The notes below the pieces were generated by a model. The model was not told the DNA's origin and did not search any database. It was given only the letters and a program-made list of their open reading frames with translations. Both the position numbers and the translations under genes were made by a program. From a virus: a stretch of DNA of 27,116 nucleotides. The first letter of the stretch is position 1, and each line of letters opens with the position of its first letter. The DNA lies in the IMG/VR virus record IMGVR_UViG_3300000116_000171, positions 1 to 27,116 of that record, one strand, 5' to 3'. This document shows positions 14,877 to 23,321 of the stretch, one piece after another.

Positions 14877-16211
14877 ATGACAGGATATATTAACACAATT
14901 GCAGATTTAGAAGCACAAACATACGGAACAGGAACTTTTGCAGGTAATTCTTTACTAAAGCAAGCAGGAATGGTCGGTGGAATTCATACAGGACATGATG
15001 GAAGTCCAGCATTTAGCGGTTCAGCCATTTCAGATGTTTCAGCACTATACAACGTAGTTTACGGACAAAAGGTTTGGTCTATGCTAAACCGTGAAGTAAA
15101 CGCACTATCAATGATTTCAAAGCGACCATACACTTCAAGCGGTTGGAGAGTATTAAAGTCAAGACCTGCTGGTGGAAGCGGAAATACTTTTACTGTTGGC
15201 GAAAGCGGAACTGCTTCTTTAGCAGAATTAGGTTCTGATTCTCCAAGAGCAGATTTAATTGGTGGTGTTCCAGAAAATGCAGGATTATCTACTGCTCAAG
15301 ATGGATTGGGGCCAATTGCACCAACATATGCTCAATTAAACATGAGTCCAAAGGTTATTGCTCATCAATTCGATTTCAGCGAATTAGCAATGGAAATGGC
15401 TCAAATTGATGATGGTATTGGCGATATTAGAGCGCAAATGCGTGAAGATATGGGTAAGCACCATGCAGAAGTTCAGAATAAAATGCTTGTAATGCCTTTG
15501 GAACATTATGGTGAAAGTGCAGCAATGCCTAACATTGGTAACAATTTGACTTCATTAAATAAGGTTATTACTTCAAGAGCAGAATTACTCGCTATTGATG
15601 GTAATGTTATTGCTACTGATACAACCTCTGCTTCAAACGCATTAGGTAAGATTTACGGTAATGAGAGATTTACTGCGGCTTCTTACTTAGATGCTACAAT
15701 TGATTTCGGTTCGGGATATGCTTCAGGAAATGTTCGTTCATTAACTCTAACTCTGTTGAATAACATGATTAGAAACCTAAGACTAGCAGGTGGTTCACCA
15801 AAGGTTATTCTTACTGGATATGATACAATTCAAGCACTTGCTGACCTATTGCAAAGCCAAGAGCGATTTATGGATAGAAAGGAAATTGTTCCTACTGTAA
15901 ACGGTGTTCGTGGAACAAAGGGTCAAGAAGTTGGATTTAGAGTTGCAACATACTATGATATTCCATTGATTCCTGTAAAGGACATGGCTACAACTGGTAA
16001 TGCATCATCTAAACTATCTGACCTATTATTCCTTGATACAGACCATCTATGGCTTTCAGTTATGAAGCCAACACAATACTTTGAAGATGGTATTGGCAAT
16101 GGAAACCCATTCGGTGTAGGAACTCTCGGAAACAGAGCATTATACCGAACAATCGGAGAAGTCGGATGTTCTTTCTTTAAGGGACAGGGTAAGATTACTA
16201 ACGTACAATGA
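14877..16211 (+). CDS. Major capsid protein, HK97 fold
   Basis: The 444-residue shell protein. It comes directly after protease and scaffold, starts at ATG 14877 behind AAAAGGTGATTTAAG and has the composition of an HK97-fold capsid: a flexible Gly-rich N-terminus, a middle with a long helix (DIRAQMREDMGKHHAEVQNK), and a C-terminal P and A domain region (PKVILTGYDTIQALADLL, YDIPLIPVKDM, GEVGCSFFKGQGKI). Codon use is less AT-biased than that of the small genes, as expected for a highly expressed product. No long N-terminal delta domain is seen, agreeing with a separate scaffold. The fold is inferred from context and pattern rather than a single signature. Confidence 0.88.
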   Translation: MTGYINTIADLEAQTYGTGTFAGNSLLKQAGMVGGIHTGHDGSPAFSGSAISDVSALYNVVYGQKVWSMLNREVNALSMISKRPYTSSGWRVLKSRPAGGSGNTFTVGESGTASLAELGSDSPRADLIGGVPENAGLSTAQDGLGPIAPTYAQLNMSPKVIAHQFDFSELAMEMAQIDDGIGDIRAQMREDMGKHHAEVQNKMLVMPLEHYGESAAMPNIGNNLTSLNKVITSRAELLAIDGNVIATDTTSASNALGKIYGNERFTAASYLDATIDFGSGYASGNVRSLTLTLLNNMIRNLRLAGGSPKVILTGYDTIQALADLLQSQERFMDRKEIVPTVNGVRGTKGQEVGFRVATYYDIPLIPVKDMATTGNASSKLSDLLFLDTDHLWLSVMKPTQYFEDGIGNGNPFGVGTLGNRALYRTIGEVGCSFFKGQGKITNVQ

Positions 16212-16237
16212 GGAAAAAAAATTAGGAGATGATTATT

Positions 16238-16537
16238 ATGGGAAAAACACAAGTAATATTAGGCGAAATGAACTTAGAAGGAAACAGAAAGATGGCTTTT
16301 GGAACAATTACAGAAGATGCCGCTACAACGGAATTAGTTTTAACAGGATGGACTTCTGTTGAAATTATGACTACTGCCCCTATGGGTAATGGTGTAAGAG
16401 CGCATGGAACTGCAACACATTCAATTGATGAAACATTCCCTGTTGCTAGTACAGTTGTAGGTGGAATAAATACAGTTTCTCTTACACTAGACGTAGTTTC
16501 AGACGAAGTTTTAAGTTGGATTTGTATTGGACAGTAG
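16238..16537 (+). CDS. Small beta-rich virion protein (99 aa)
   Basis: ATG 16238 is chosen because GGAGATGA lies 6 bases upstream; ATG 16229 lies on the RBS itself. The product is Thr/Gly/Val-rich with repeating short strands (TELVLTGWTSVEIMTTAP, then NTVSLTLDVVSDEVLSW). It carries no signal peptide or charged cluster. The position directly after the major capsid gene and the composition suit a head decoration or fibre protein. It has the same length class as the products at 16547 and 17327, and the three may be related beta-sandwich proteins, which I cannot prove by eye. Confidence 0.75.
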   Translation: MGKTQVILGEMNLEGNRKMAFGTITEDAATTELVLTGWTSVEIMTTAPMGNGVRAHGTATHSIDETFPVASTVVGGINTVSLTLDVVSDEVLSWICIGQ

Positions 16538-16546
16538 GTGTTTTAA

Positions 16547-16903
16547 TTGGCACATACAGTAACATTAGTAGCAAACCATAAAGGTTTCACTAGACCTAGA
16601 GTATTAGGTGATGAATACGTCGTTGATGCTTCAATTGACATTCAAACCTACACTACTGGTGGAGTAGTTATTACTGCGGCATCATTAGGACTTAAAACTA
16701 TCAATTGTGCGTTTATTACCAGAATTCCTGCTGGTTTAGTAAAACATAGTATAAATCTAGCAGAAGGGGCATCGACTAGCGATACTCTTTATTTGGAAAT
16801 AAACGTAGAAGATGGTACTACTGGTATTGAAGCACAATTAGCAAATACTAACGCTTCTTTAGACGGCTCTCCGATAATTATTAGAGTTCACGGACAACTT
16901 TGA
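16547..16903 (+). CDS. Small beta-rich virion protein, TTG start (118 aa)
   Basis: The start is TTG 16547 (MAHTVTLVANHKGF), 7 bases after the GGT of TAGGTG; no ATG is nearby. Alternating strands (YVVDASIDIQTYTTGGVVITAAS, then DTLYLEINVED) and a high content of Thr, Ala and Val suggest a small beta-sandwich. The last strand is SPIIIRVHGQL. The neighbourhood between capsid and membrane/GTPase genes points to a structural head or neck role. No family is recognised. Next gene follows after 9 bases. Confidence 0.75.
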   Translation: MAHTVTLVANHKGFTRPRVLGDEYVVDASIDIQTYTTGGVVITAASLGLKTINCAFITRIPAGLVKHSINLAEGASTSDTLYLEINVEDGTTGIEAQLANTNASLDGSPIIIRVHGQL

Positions 16904-16912
16904 GGTGATTAA

Positions 16913-17275
16913 ATGGTTTCTGTCAAATTGACTGAAAACAGTCGCTTAGGCAGTAGGTGTACCATTAACGGACTAGAACGGATGACTGAGATTACTCAGA
17001 ATGATTCCGCTTCTATTCCTCTTAGTCGTGCTATCGTTGGTTTATCAGATGAGAACTTAATGTTTACATTTGAAGAATCTGATAGAGAAGGCATCCTACT
17101 ACTTAATGAAAAATTATTAAAGATTGGTTTTGAAGAACTAGGCAAAGAACTAGGTTCAGCAGAAGATTTGTGTGATTTACTTCTACCAAAGAAGGAATTA
17201 CCAAAGGCTAAACCTAAGCCAAAGGCTAAGAAACCTTCAAAAACAGTAAAGAAATCGTCTTTAAGTGAAGATTAA
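16913..17275 (+). CDS. Small protein with Lys/Pro-rich tail (120 aa)
   Basis: It starts at ATG 16913, 6 bases after the GGT in GAGGTGATTAA. The first 90 residues form a compact alpha/beta protein (ending LGSAEDLCDLLLP), followed by a Lys/Pro repeat tail (KAKPKPKAKKPSKTVKK) that is probably disordered and basic, so it may contact DNA or the acidic capsid lining. Two cysteines (about residues 14 and 87) are not in a metal motif. Function is unknown; a head-tail connector-like role is possible. Confidence 0.7.
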   Translation: MVSVKLTENSRLGSRCTINGLERMTEITQNDSASIPLSRAIVGLSDENLMFTFEESDREGILLLNEKLLKIGFEELGKELGSAEDLCDLLLPKKELPKAKPKPKAKKPSKTVKKSSLSED

Positions 17276-17326
17276 AACCCAAGTATTAAGTAGGGTTGGC
17301 ACTCTGCTCAAAGTGAAGGTGATAAC

Positions 17327-17629
17327 ATGGCAAATCAAGTATGTCGTTCAAGTGGAGTTTTAGGCGCAAGCGCAATCGTAAATACAGGGCAAACAATATT
17401 AATTAGCATTCATGCTAATTTAATTATTGTAGGTAATGCAGCAGTAACAGTTAAAGTGTTTGATGGACAAGATAATAGCGGAACAGAAGTGGCTAGAATT
17501 ACTCATTCAGTAACAGGACATTATAATTTTGAATATGATATGCATGGCGTATTATGTAGAAATGGAATCTTTTTAGAAATTACAGAAGCCAGTTCTTCAA
17601 CGGCAGAAGTTTCTGTTGAATTCGCTTGA
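17327..17629 (+). CDS. Small beta-rich virion protein (100 aa)
   Basis: It starts at ATG 17327, 6 bases after the GGT of AAGGTGATAAC, following a 51-base gap after the preceding gene. Strand-like segments run through most of the chain (TILISIHANLIIVGNAAVTVKVF, GVLCRNGIFLEITEAS, AEVSVEFA). The size and pattern fit a virion surface or decoration protein. Two cysteines are present at residues about 5 and 78. The membrane-module genes start 9 bases downstream. Confidence 0.75.
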   Translation: MANQVCRSSGVLGASAIVNTGQTILISIHANLIIVGNAAVTVKVFDGQDNSGTEVARITHSVTGHYNFEYDMHGVLCRNGIFLEITEASSSTAEVSVEFA

Positions 17630-17638
17630 GGTGATATA

Positions 17639-18037
17639 ATGCCAGCATTAAATCAAGATACTCGATTAGTTATGACTATTCTGTTCGTTGGAACAGTAAG
17701 CGGTGCTAACGTATTCTTTTATGCAGAATACGGTTCAGCATTCCCTTATCCACCAATTGCTCATGGAGTTCTATTCGGTCTTATGACTGTTGGAACTATT
17801 ATGTGCATGAAAGCCCTATTTGACCTATCATTAAATGATAAGATTGAACTTTGGTTATTAGACCGAAAGATTACTGCTTACTGGGCTAGAATGGCAAGAG
17901 ATGAAGAACAACGAAAGAAACTTCAAGATACTGCTAAATCATACAACCTTTCACCTTACTCTGGAATGCCACCTATTGCACAGTCATATGAAACAGAAAA
18001 CGTAGTTTCTTCTGATTTCTTGACCCAATTGCAATAG
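17639..18037 (+). CDS. Two-span membrane protein (132 aa)
   Basis: Two hydrophobic segments lie near residues 9-27 (RLVMTILFVGTVSGANVFFY) and 38-60 (IAHGVLFGLMTVGTIMCMKAL), followed by a soluble C-terminal half with a charged helix (ARMARDEEQRKKLQDTAKSYN) and a Pro/Ser-rich end. No signal peptide cleavage site is evident. It starts at ATG 17639 in the context TGAGGTGATATA. It is the first gene of the membrane/GTPase module. Holins also have two spans, but a holin in the structural operon between capsid and tail would be unexpected. Confidence 0.75.
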   Translation: MPALNQDTRLVMTILFVGTVSGANVFFYAEYGSAFPYPPIAHGVLFGLMTVGTIMCMKALFDLSLNDKIELWLLDRKITAYWARMARDEEQRKKLQDTAKSYNLSPYSGMPPIAQSYETENVVSSDFLTQLQ

Positions 18038-18045
18038 GTGATTAA

Positions 18046-18261
18046 ATGGTAGTTAGCGACTGGTTAGGATTTAGCGATTCTGATTATGCTTATAATCAAT
18101 CAAGAGCGCATTCTGCGGATATGTTCTTTGTTAAGATGAGATTGATTTTTTGGGGCAGTTGTGCAACATTATCAGCATTTCTGATTGGAAATATCATGGG
18201 TGTCTTTGACATCAATATCATGGGTTCTTTAATTAGTTATTTGAAATCATTTTGGCATTGA
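18046..18261 (+). CDS. Single-span small membrane protein (71 aa)
   Basis: The N-terminal 27 residues are soluble and aromatic (DWLGFSDSDYAYNQSRAHSA), then one long hydrophobic segment from about residue 32 to 51 (IFWGSCATLSAFLIGNIMG) and a second weaker one at the end (DINIMGSLISYLKSFWH), which may be amphipathic. It starts at ATG 18046 behind TAGGTGATTAA. It ends 9 bases before the GTPase gene. Two other membrane-associated genes flank it, so a shared membrane complex is plausible. No family recognised. Confidence 0.7.
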   Translation: MVVSDWLGFSDSDYAYNQSRAHSADMFFVKMRLIFWGSCATLSAFLIGNIMGVFDINIMGSLISYLKSFWH

Positions 18262-18270
18262 GGCTATTAT

Positions 18271-18933
18271 ATGTCATTACTAGCAGGATTTGCAGTTGTT
18301 GTTACAGAAGCAGTAATTGGTTTTTATAAAAAAATTCATGCTATTAACTTTGGTATCTATGGTGCGACAATGGTAGGTAAAACTACTTTACATCATCAAT
18401 TAAGAACTAGGGGAGAAGTACCAGCAATACAGAAAAGAACTGTTGGTCGTCATAGAGCCACTAGAAAATCAATTAAATTAGATGGTGAAATGAATACTGT
18501 AAAAACTTCCGATATTGGTGGAGAAGCGATATACTGGAAAGAATGGGCTAAAGATATGCAAACTAGAAAAGTAAAATATATTATTTTTTTAATCGACCAT
18601 AGACATTTAGATAAAGGTGGTAATTTAGACCATCAAGTAGCATGGAAGTTTTTAGTAGATACAATTGTTAGTGAAAGATGGCCTACTGGTAAAAAGAAGA
18701 AGGAATCAGATTATCCATTAGCAGTTTCTATTTGGGCTAATAAGTATGATATATGGGGAGATAAACATAAAAGTGATTTACCTATTGAAAAGCATCCTAT
18801 CTTTGAACCATTTAAATATGGAATGCAAAAGTTAAATGATGTAGGAATTCCAACACACAAATATATTGTTTCGGCTAAATCACAACCCGAAGCAGTTTAT
18901 CAAGGCGTGTTTACAATGATAAAGGATTATTGA
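18271..18933 (+). CDS. Arf/Ras-like small GTPase with N-terminal membrane segment
   Basis: GTP-binding switch protein. Motifs in order: G1 G31-A-T-M-V-G36-K37-T38-T39, possible G2 Thr at T57 or T64, G3 D81-I-G-G84, G4 N157-K-Y-D160, and G5 S201-A-K-S. The G3 form DxGG is Arf-like. Residue 85 is Glu where Ras and Arf have the catalytic Gln, so intrinsic hydrolysis may be slow or use another residue. The first 20 residues (SLLAGFAVVVTEAVIGF) are hydrophobic and could anchor it to a membrane. The start is ATG 18271 with a modest RBS (GAGGCT). It sits between membrane genes and Cys/His protein. It could instead be an MglA/Rab-like archaeal GTPase that the virus acquired. Confidence 0.85.
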   Translation: MSLLAGFAVVVTEAVIGFYKKIHAINFGIYGATMVGKTTLHHQLRTRGEVPAIQKRTVGRHRATRKSIKLDGEMNTVKTSDIGGEAIYWKEWAKDMQTRKVKYIIFLIDHRHLDKGGNLDHQVAWKFLVDTIVSERWPTGKKKKESDYPLAVSIWANKYDIWGDKHKSDLPIEKHPIFEPFKYGMQKLNDVGIPTHKYIVSAKSQPEAVYQGVFTMIKDY

Positions 18934-18938
18934 TTATT

Positions 18939-19601
18939 ATGTATCAGAACAACATTATACAGCAAGTAGGAACAAATGGAACACCAGTCGGTAATACGGT
19001 TGGTCAGAACGTACCAAATAGATTTTTGCCTAAACTACCACAGGCAAGAGCAAGTGGTATAATAGAAGAATATAAGTTTAATAATTTCAAACCTAAAAAG
19101 AAACTAAAAGAATTACATAAAGTACTATTACCAGAAAAGAAGAAGTTTATTTTTGTAAGATTCGGATATAAATTTAATCTTAAAGAAAGATGTGTAGTAT
19201 GTGGAATGCATCATATTTGGGAAGCAGGAGATTATTTACGGCCACCTATTCCTTTAGATAGAGTAGAACGTGGAAGGCCATTAAGAGGAACCTATTGCCC
19301 TAAACACGCTGCTTATCATAAGCAATTTGAAATGATACAGCAAGAAATCATTGCTGATGAACACGGATTAGATTTCAAAAGATTTATTCCTAAGCCTAAA
19401 ATGCCTCAATTAATGAAAAGTGGGCCAATTTATGCTTTATCTAATGAAGATATTATCGCCCTCTCGTCAGTCGGATATATTATAAAGCCGCCCACGCTAT
19501 CAGAAGATGAGTCGAAGGAGGCCGAAGTATTGCGGCTAACAACGGAACTAAAGGCTATTACTTTAAAATTAGACTTTTTAGTTAATCAAAAGGAGGAATA
19601 G
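18939..19601 (+). CDS. Cys/His protein with C-terminal coiled coil (220 aa)
   Basis: The start is placed at ATG 18939 (RBS AAAGGAT 12 bases upstream); TTG 18930 is a possible alternative. A flexible N-terminus is followed by a basic region and a zinc-site pattern: C85-x2-C88, then C120-x2-H123 with H127 close by (RCVVCGMHHIW and TYCPKHAAYH). The C-terminus is a likely coiled coil (EAEVLRLTTELKAITLKLDFL). No catalytic motif is recognised. The gene follows the GTPase after 5 bases, which suggests it could be an effector or tether, but nothing in the sequence proves interaction. Confidence 0.75.
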   Translation: MYQNNIIQQVGTNGTPVGNTVGQNVPNRFLPKLPQARASGIIEEYKFNNFKPKKKLKELHKVLLPEKKKFIFVRFGYKFNLKERCVVCGMHHIWEAGDYLRPPIPLDRVERGRPLRGTYCPKHAAYHKQFEMIQQEIIADEHGLDFKRFIPKPKMPQLMKSGPIYALSNEDIIALSSVGYIIKPPTLSEDESKEAEVLRLTTELKAITLKLDFLVNQKEE

Positions 19602-19603
19602 AT

Positions 19604-20260
19604 ATGGGAGTATTTGGAACAAGTAATGGAACAGTAATGGGAGCAGTTCAGCAACAAGGTGAAGCAAATTTCAAAACAGTAAACAACCTGTTATCTTTGC
19701 AAGAAAATCACGTTGAAGAGTTCTTTCAATATCATGGTGAGCAATTCTTTAAATCATTAGAAACACTAATGGAAGATGTATTGGAAAGAGTAATGAGTCA
19801 AATGCTAGGAAAGTTAGCATTTGTTCAAGACTCAACTACTAATAGAATGAAAATAGATTCTGAGAGTATGAGAGAGTTTGAAAGGATTACTCAAGCAAAC
19901 ATTGACTTAGACTTAAAGAACTTATTAGATTCAGCAATTAACACAGAAATTGTTAATCAAAGAAAGATGGCAAAACAACAGTATCTAGAATCTCAAGGGT
20001 TCTCAGGCGGTATGGCTGCACCGACAGCAGGTATGGCTATCGCTGGAATAACAGGACAAACACAGCAATATCAACAAATGCAGGGAGCAGTAGGTAATGG
20101 TTCAGGTTATCCTGTTCCTCCATCGGGTCAAGACGGATATGGCCGACCATATTGGATTGACCCACAAACAGGCCAAACAAGTTATGAACCGCCACAAAGC
20201 GGATTAGGATTAGGTTCAGCCATTCAAAAAGGTGCGGCTTGGGCTAAGTGGTTAATGTGA
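19604..20260 (+). CDS. Protein with WW-like C-terminal motif (218 aa)
   Basis: It starts at ATG 19604 behind AGGAGGAATAG. The first 135 residues are helical (ESLETLMEDVLERVMSQML-like), then a Gly/Ala-rich stretch with a hydrophobic patch (APTAGMAIAGITG), a Gln-rich linker and, at 170-197, a segment G-R-P-Y-W-I-D-P-Q-T-G-Q-T-S-Y-E-P-P. This matches the second half of a WW domain, but the first conserved Trp and its LPxGW context are missing and the second Trp is Tyr. It could bind Pro-rich peptides or be a coincidental match. The last residues (WAKWLM) are aromatic. Confidence 0.7.
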   Translation: MGVFGTSNGTVMGAVQQQGEANFKTVNNLLSLQENHVEEFFQYHGEQFFKSLETLMEDVLERVMSQMLGKLAFVQDSTTNRMKIDSESMREFERITQANIDLDLKNLLDSAINTEIVNQRKMAKQQYLESQGFSGGMAAPTAGMAIAGITGQTQQYQQMQGAVGNGSGYPVPPSGQDGYGRPYWIDPQTGQTSYEPPQSGLGLGSAIQKGAAWAKWLM

Positions 20261-22008
20261 GCATTAAAGTAGTTATTAATAATGATGAAATAGAACTCAA
20301 TGAAGAGTTCTTGTTGAGGAACTATTATAATTTTTTATTTTACAATATTGAAGGTAAAAAACCCACTAATAAAAAACCAGAATTAAATACAGAATACTTA
20401 AAAATATCTGAGTTAAGAAATGCCATTAATAGAAGTGCTAATCTTAGATTAGAGTCTATCATTAACGAAAAAGAATATGTTGATTTATTAAAAGAACCTT
20501 TCGATAAATTGATGACTGAAACCTCTATTAGTAAACAACTATTCAGGCCCACTAAAACTAAAAGTTTAGGAACCGAAAAGGGAATCCCTAAACCAATTTT
20601 AGACTTAATTAAGGATAAACCATTAGAAGAATTACTTAATGATGATTTTATTAGAAGTATTATGTTAGTTCAAAGAGATACTACGGAAAATGCGCCTAAA
20701 AAAGAAAAAGAATTAGTTGGTAAAGTTCTTGAAGGATTAGGTAATGATGATTACCTTATTGATTACATTAAGAAGAATTCTACTGCTAAGTTCAATAAGG
20801 GTAGACTTACTACCTTTACCTTTGATGAAAGTATTAATGATAAAGGTGAAAAGAGAAAAAAACTTGAAGAAACTATTGGTCTTAAAAATAGAAAAATTGT
20901 GGCTACTGCTAAAGGTGCAGGTAAAAAACAACCATTTGCCATTGGTACGCAAGTTAAAAAGGATAAGTTTGAATATGATGGTGAAGAAATAGATGATTCT
21001 TTTTATACTGATAAAGTTAAATTGATAATATCTAATGAAGATTTTGATAATATTAAAGAAGTATATGATTGGTTTGTTGGCGATAGTTTTGATTTTGCTA
21101 TGCAGGATGAAGTTTTAATGCCACTTCATGCAAAACTACAAAAAGAAAACAAAAAAAAGAAAGAGAAGGCAAAACGTGATATTAAAACAGAAGATGAAGA
21201 ATCAAAAAGAATGTATGCCATAGAAGAAACTTATAAAGAATTATCTTATGACGATTGGGAAGAAGAAAACAAAGATAAAATTACAGAGGTAAAAAAAGCA
21301 TATACCTCATTACTAATTAAATTTATCATAGAAAAATTTGGCTATTCAGAAGCGGCTTTAAAAAGGAAGAGAGATGCGGAAATAGATACTGCAAATGAAC
21401 AACATATAAATAATGCTAAGAATGCAAAAGGTAAAGAACTACAAGAAAAAGCAAAAGAACACAGCGCAACAATATCTGCTATCGAAGGTAAATATAAAAA
21501 AGAAATAGATAATGCTAAGAAAATAAGTAAGCCTCTCGGTGATTTAAAAAGAATGTCTCTAGAAGATGCTAGGAATATAATTGAAAGATTTTTTGGGGAA
21601 TCCTCAGACGAATCTGTAAGTATTATCAGAGATGCTGGACATACTGATTCAGAAGGTAATGCTAGTTCTTTAGGTAAAATTCTAGAAGAGGCAAAGCAAG
21701 ATGGAGATACTGTTGATAAAGCCACTATTAAAGAAATATATCATTGGACTAAAAAAAAATTAGGTAATCCTATAAATGACTTATATAATATATACCAACT
21801 TAAATTAAATATGAATAAAAAGAAAGGGGAACTTATATTACATAGTCAATTTAATGTTTCTAAGGGAGAATCAATGCAAACAGGTAGGAGTAGGACTGTA
21901 AAGGAAACAAGTGAAGGTAAAGTCCCACAAGGTTTACAGACTAAATTCAATACTATGATTAATAAATTCAGAAAGAACGTAAGAGTTATTAAAAGAACAT
22001 TGAGGTGA
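20257..22008 (+). CDS. Long Lys/Glu-rich protein of unknown function (583 aa)
   Basis: GTG 20257 overlaps the upstream stop by the pattern GTGA, which I prefer to GTG 20248. The product is charged, helical and Lys/Glu-rich, with a globular-looking N-terminal half (KLMTETSISKQLFRPTKTK; DYLIDYIKKNSTAKF), a predicted coiled coil at about 300-430 (KLQKENKKKKEKAKRD and AKGKELQEKAKEHSA) and a basic C-terminus (KFRKNVRVIKRTLR). No enzyme motif is recognised. The style and size resemble the 764-residue product at 7289. It ends with the TGA of TTGAGGTGATATT, which also forms the RBS of the next gene. Confidence 0.75.
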   Translation: MSIKVVINNDEIELNEEFLLRNYYNFLFYNIEGKKPTNKKPELNTEYLKISELRNAINRSANLRLESIINEKEYVDLLKEPFDKLMTETSISKQLFRPTKTKSLGTEKGIPKPILDLIKDKPLEELLNDDFIRSIMLVQRDTTENAPKKEKELVGKVLEGLGNDDYLIDYIKKNSTAKFNKGRLTTFTFDESINDKGEKRKKLEETIGLKNRKIVATAKGAGKKQPFAIGTQVKKDKFEYDGEEIDDSFYTDKVKLIISNEDFDNIKEVYDWFVGDSFDFAMQDEVLMPLHAKLQKENKKKKEKAKRDIKTEDEESKRMYAIEETYKELSYDDWEEENKDKITEVKKAYTSLLIKFIIEKFGYSEAALKRKRDAEIDTANEQHINNAKNAKGKELQEKAKEHSATISAIEGKYKKEIDNAKKISKPLGDLKRMSLEDARNIIERFFGESSDESVSIIRDAGHTDSEGNASSLGKILEEAKQDGDTVDKATIKEIYHWTKKKLGNPINDLYNIYQLKLNMNKKKGELILHSQFNVSKGESMQTGRSRTVKETSEGKVPQGLQTKFNTMINKFRKNVRVIKRTLR

Positions 22009-22012
22009 TATT

Positions 22013-23317
22013 ATGGGAACAGTTCGCTCGCCAAGTGATTATACAACAATCAATGTAGACTACTCAAGTGGTACTGGTTTTTATACTGATAAAGGCGCAG
22101 TTTCTGATTTACTTCAAGTTTCAGCATTTTCAGACTCCACTAACCCTTCTCAATCACAGGTCGGTTCTATCATTAAGCGTGTAGAAGGGATGATAGACGA
22201 CAAAGTAAAGCGTTCCTTCCGACCAATAATTACTCAAAATGAATATCATAACTTTGAATTCATTAGGCATCCTGCAAGAGCATATTATGGAGGATATGTA
22301 GGCTATATTCAACTTTCAATGATGAAGGTAAGAAAGATTGTTTCTCTTCAAGTTTGGCAAGGAAGTAGTTATATTGAATTAGCATCTGCTCAAGCAAAGA
22401 TTGAATTACTTGAAAATTATAGAGATATTTATTCAATAGTATTAGAACTACCAAATAGCGGAACTTCTTTTGAAATGCTTTCAGAAGATGCAGGTTCTCT
22501 ACAAAACACAGAATTTAATACTTCCTTTGGAGAAAAGACAACTGCTAATGAAATTGTGTCTTTAGTAAATGAACAATTCCCTTCACCAACTGCACAATTT
22601 ACTGGTGCTACTGCGGCTAAAGAATTAATAGTTAGTAGTAGAAACATTTCTGATTTCTTTTATGCTCATAAGAATACTGAGAACTCAAAGGAGATATTTA
22701 TTTCTTCTTTATTAGCAGGAGAAGATGGTTCTGATTGCACAATTAAAGTAAAAGTTCAACAAACTTGTTCAGCATCAGGAACTACAACAAACTTAACAGT
22801 TCAAGATTCTAGTAAATTAATTGTAGGAATGGCAGTTGCAGGGACAAATATTAATTCATCTGCAACAATAAGTTCTATCACTAATTCAACTACTGTTGTT
22901 CTAAGCCATACTACTACTGGTTCTATGAGCGATACTGTTTTATTTACTGCAACAAATGTTTCTATTCCTACACTTTGTACTGTAAGTGGATTTACAGATA
23001 AACAAAACCTCAAAAGATTAGGTTCTTTCTGGACTATTGGTGAAGAAGGTAAAGTATTCTTCTTACAAGATTATCCTTATCATACTCAAAATTCTATTAT
23101 TGCTTCATATATTGCAGGAGATAATAGAGTACCTGCGGCTATTCATGAAGCGGCTACTAAATTAGTAGCGGCTGAAATACTAAGACATGATGACCAAACT
23201 ATTCTAATTGCTGAAACTGGTGGTAATATATCATTGAAAGAAAAATATGATATATTAAGAAAAGAAGCGTTGGATATTTTATCTGGCAAGTCTGATTTAG
23301 TATATTTCTTAGGGTGA
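22013..23317 (+). CDS. Head-tail adaptor-like protein with inserted beta domain
   Basis: The N-terminal 80 residues (DLLQVSAFSDSTNPSQSQVGSIIKRVEGM, IDDKVKRSF) have the pattern of head-tail connector adaptors that pack under the portal: a helical bundle containing a R-x-E-G-x-I-D element. Residues about 130-230 contain a beta-rich part. Residues about 245-320 are a repeat-like Ser/Thr/Val insertion (NLTVQDSSKLIVGMAVAG, SSITNSTTVVLSHTTTGS) of a type common in phage surface proteins. The final 90 residues resume a helical adaptor-like region (AIHEAATKLVAAEILRHDD). It starts at ATG 22013 behind GAGGTGATATT. The assignment rests on order and pattern; no unique signature is visible. Confidence 0.75.
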   Translation: MGTVRSPSDYTTINVDYSSGTGFYTDKGAVSDLLQVSAFSDSTNPSQSQVGSIIKRVEGMIDDKVKRSFRPIITQNEYHNFEFIRHPARAYYGGYVGYIQLSMMKVRKIVSLQVWQGSSYIELASAQAKIELLENYRDIYSIVLELPNSGTSFEMLSEDAGSLQNTEFNTSFGEKTTANEIVSLVNEQFPSPTAQFTGATAAKELIVSSRNISDFFYAHKNTENSKEIFISSLLAGEDGSDCTIKVKVQQTCSASGTTTNLTVQDSSKLIVGMAVAGTNINSSATISSITNSTTVVLSHTTTGSMSDTVLFTATNVSIPTLCTVSGFTDKQNLKRLGSFWTIGEEGKVFFLQDYPYHTQNSIIASYIAGDNRVPAAIHEAATKLVAAEILRHDDQTILIAETGGNISLKEKYDILRKEALDILSGKSDLVYFLG

Positions 23318-23321
23318 TATT

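Noticed and set aside
17274-17297. Short inverted repeat AACCC/GGGTT around the stop of the gene at 16913
   Set aside because: Only 5 bp with a 12-base loop and no T-run; too weak to call a terminator.
20744-20992. A + strand frame of 82 codons inside the 583-residue gene
   Set aside because: A shadow frame rich in Leu/Ile, with no ribosome site.
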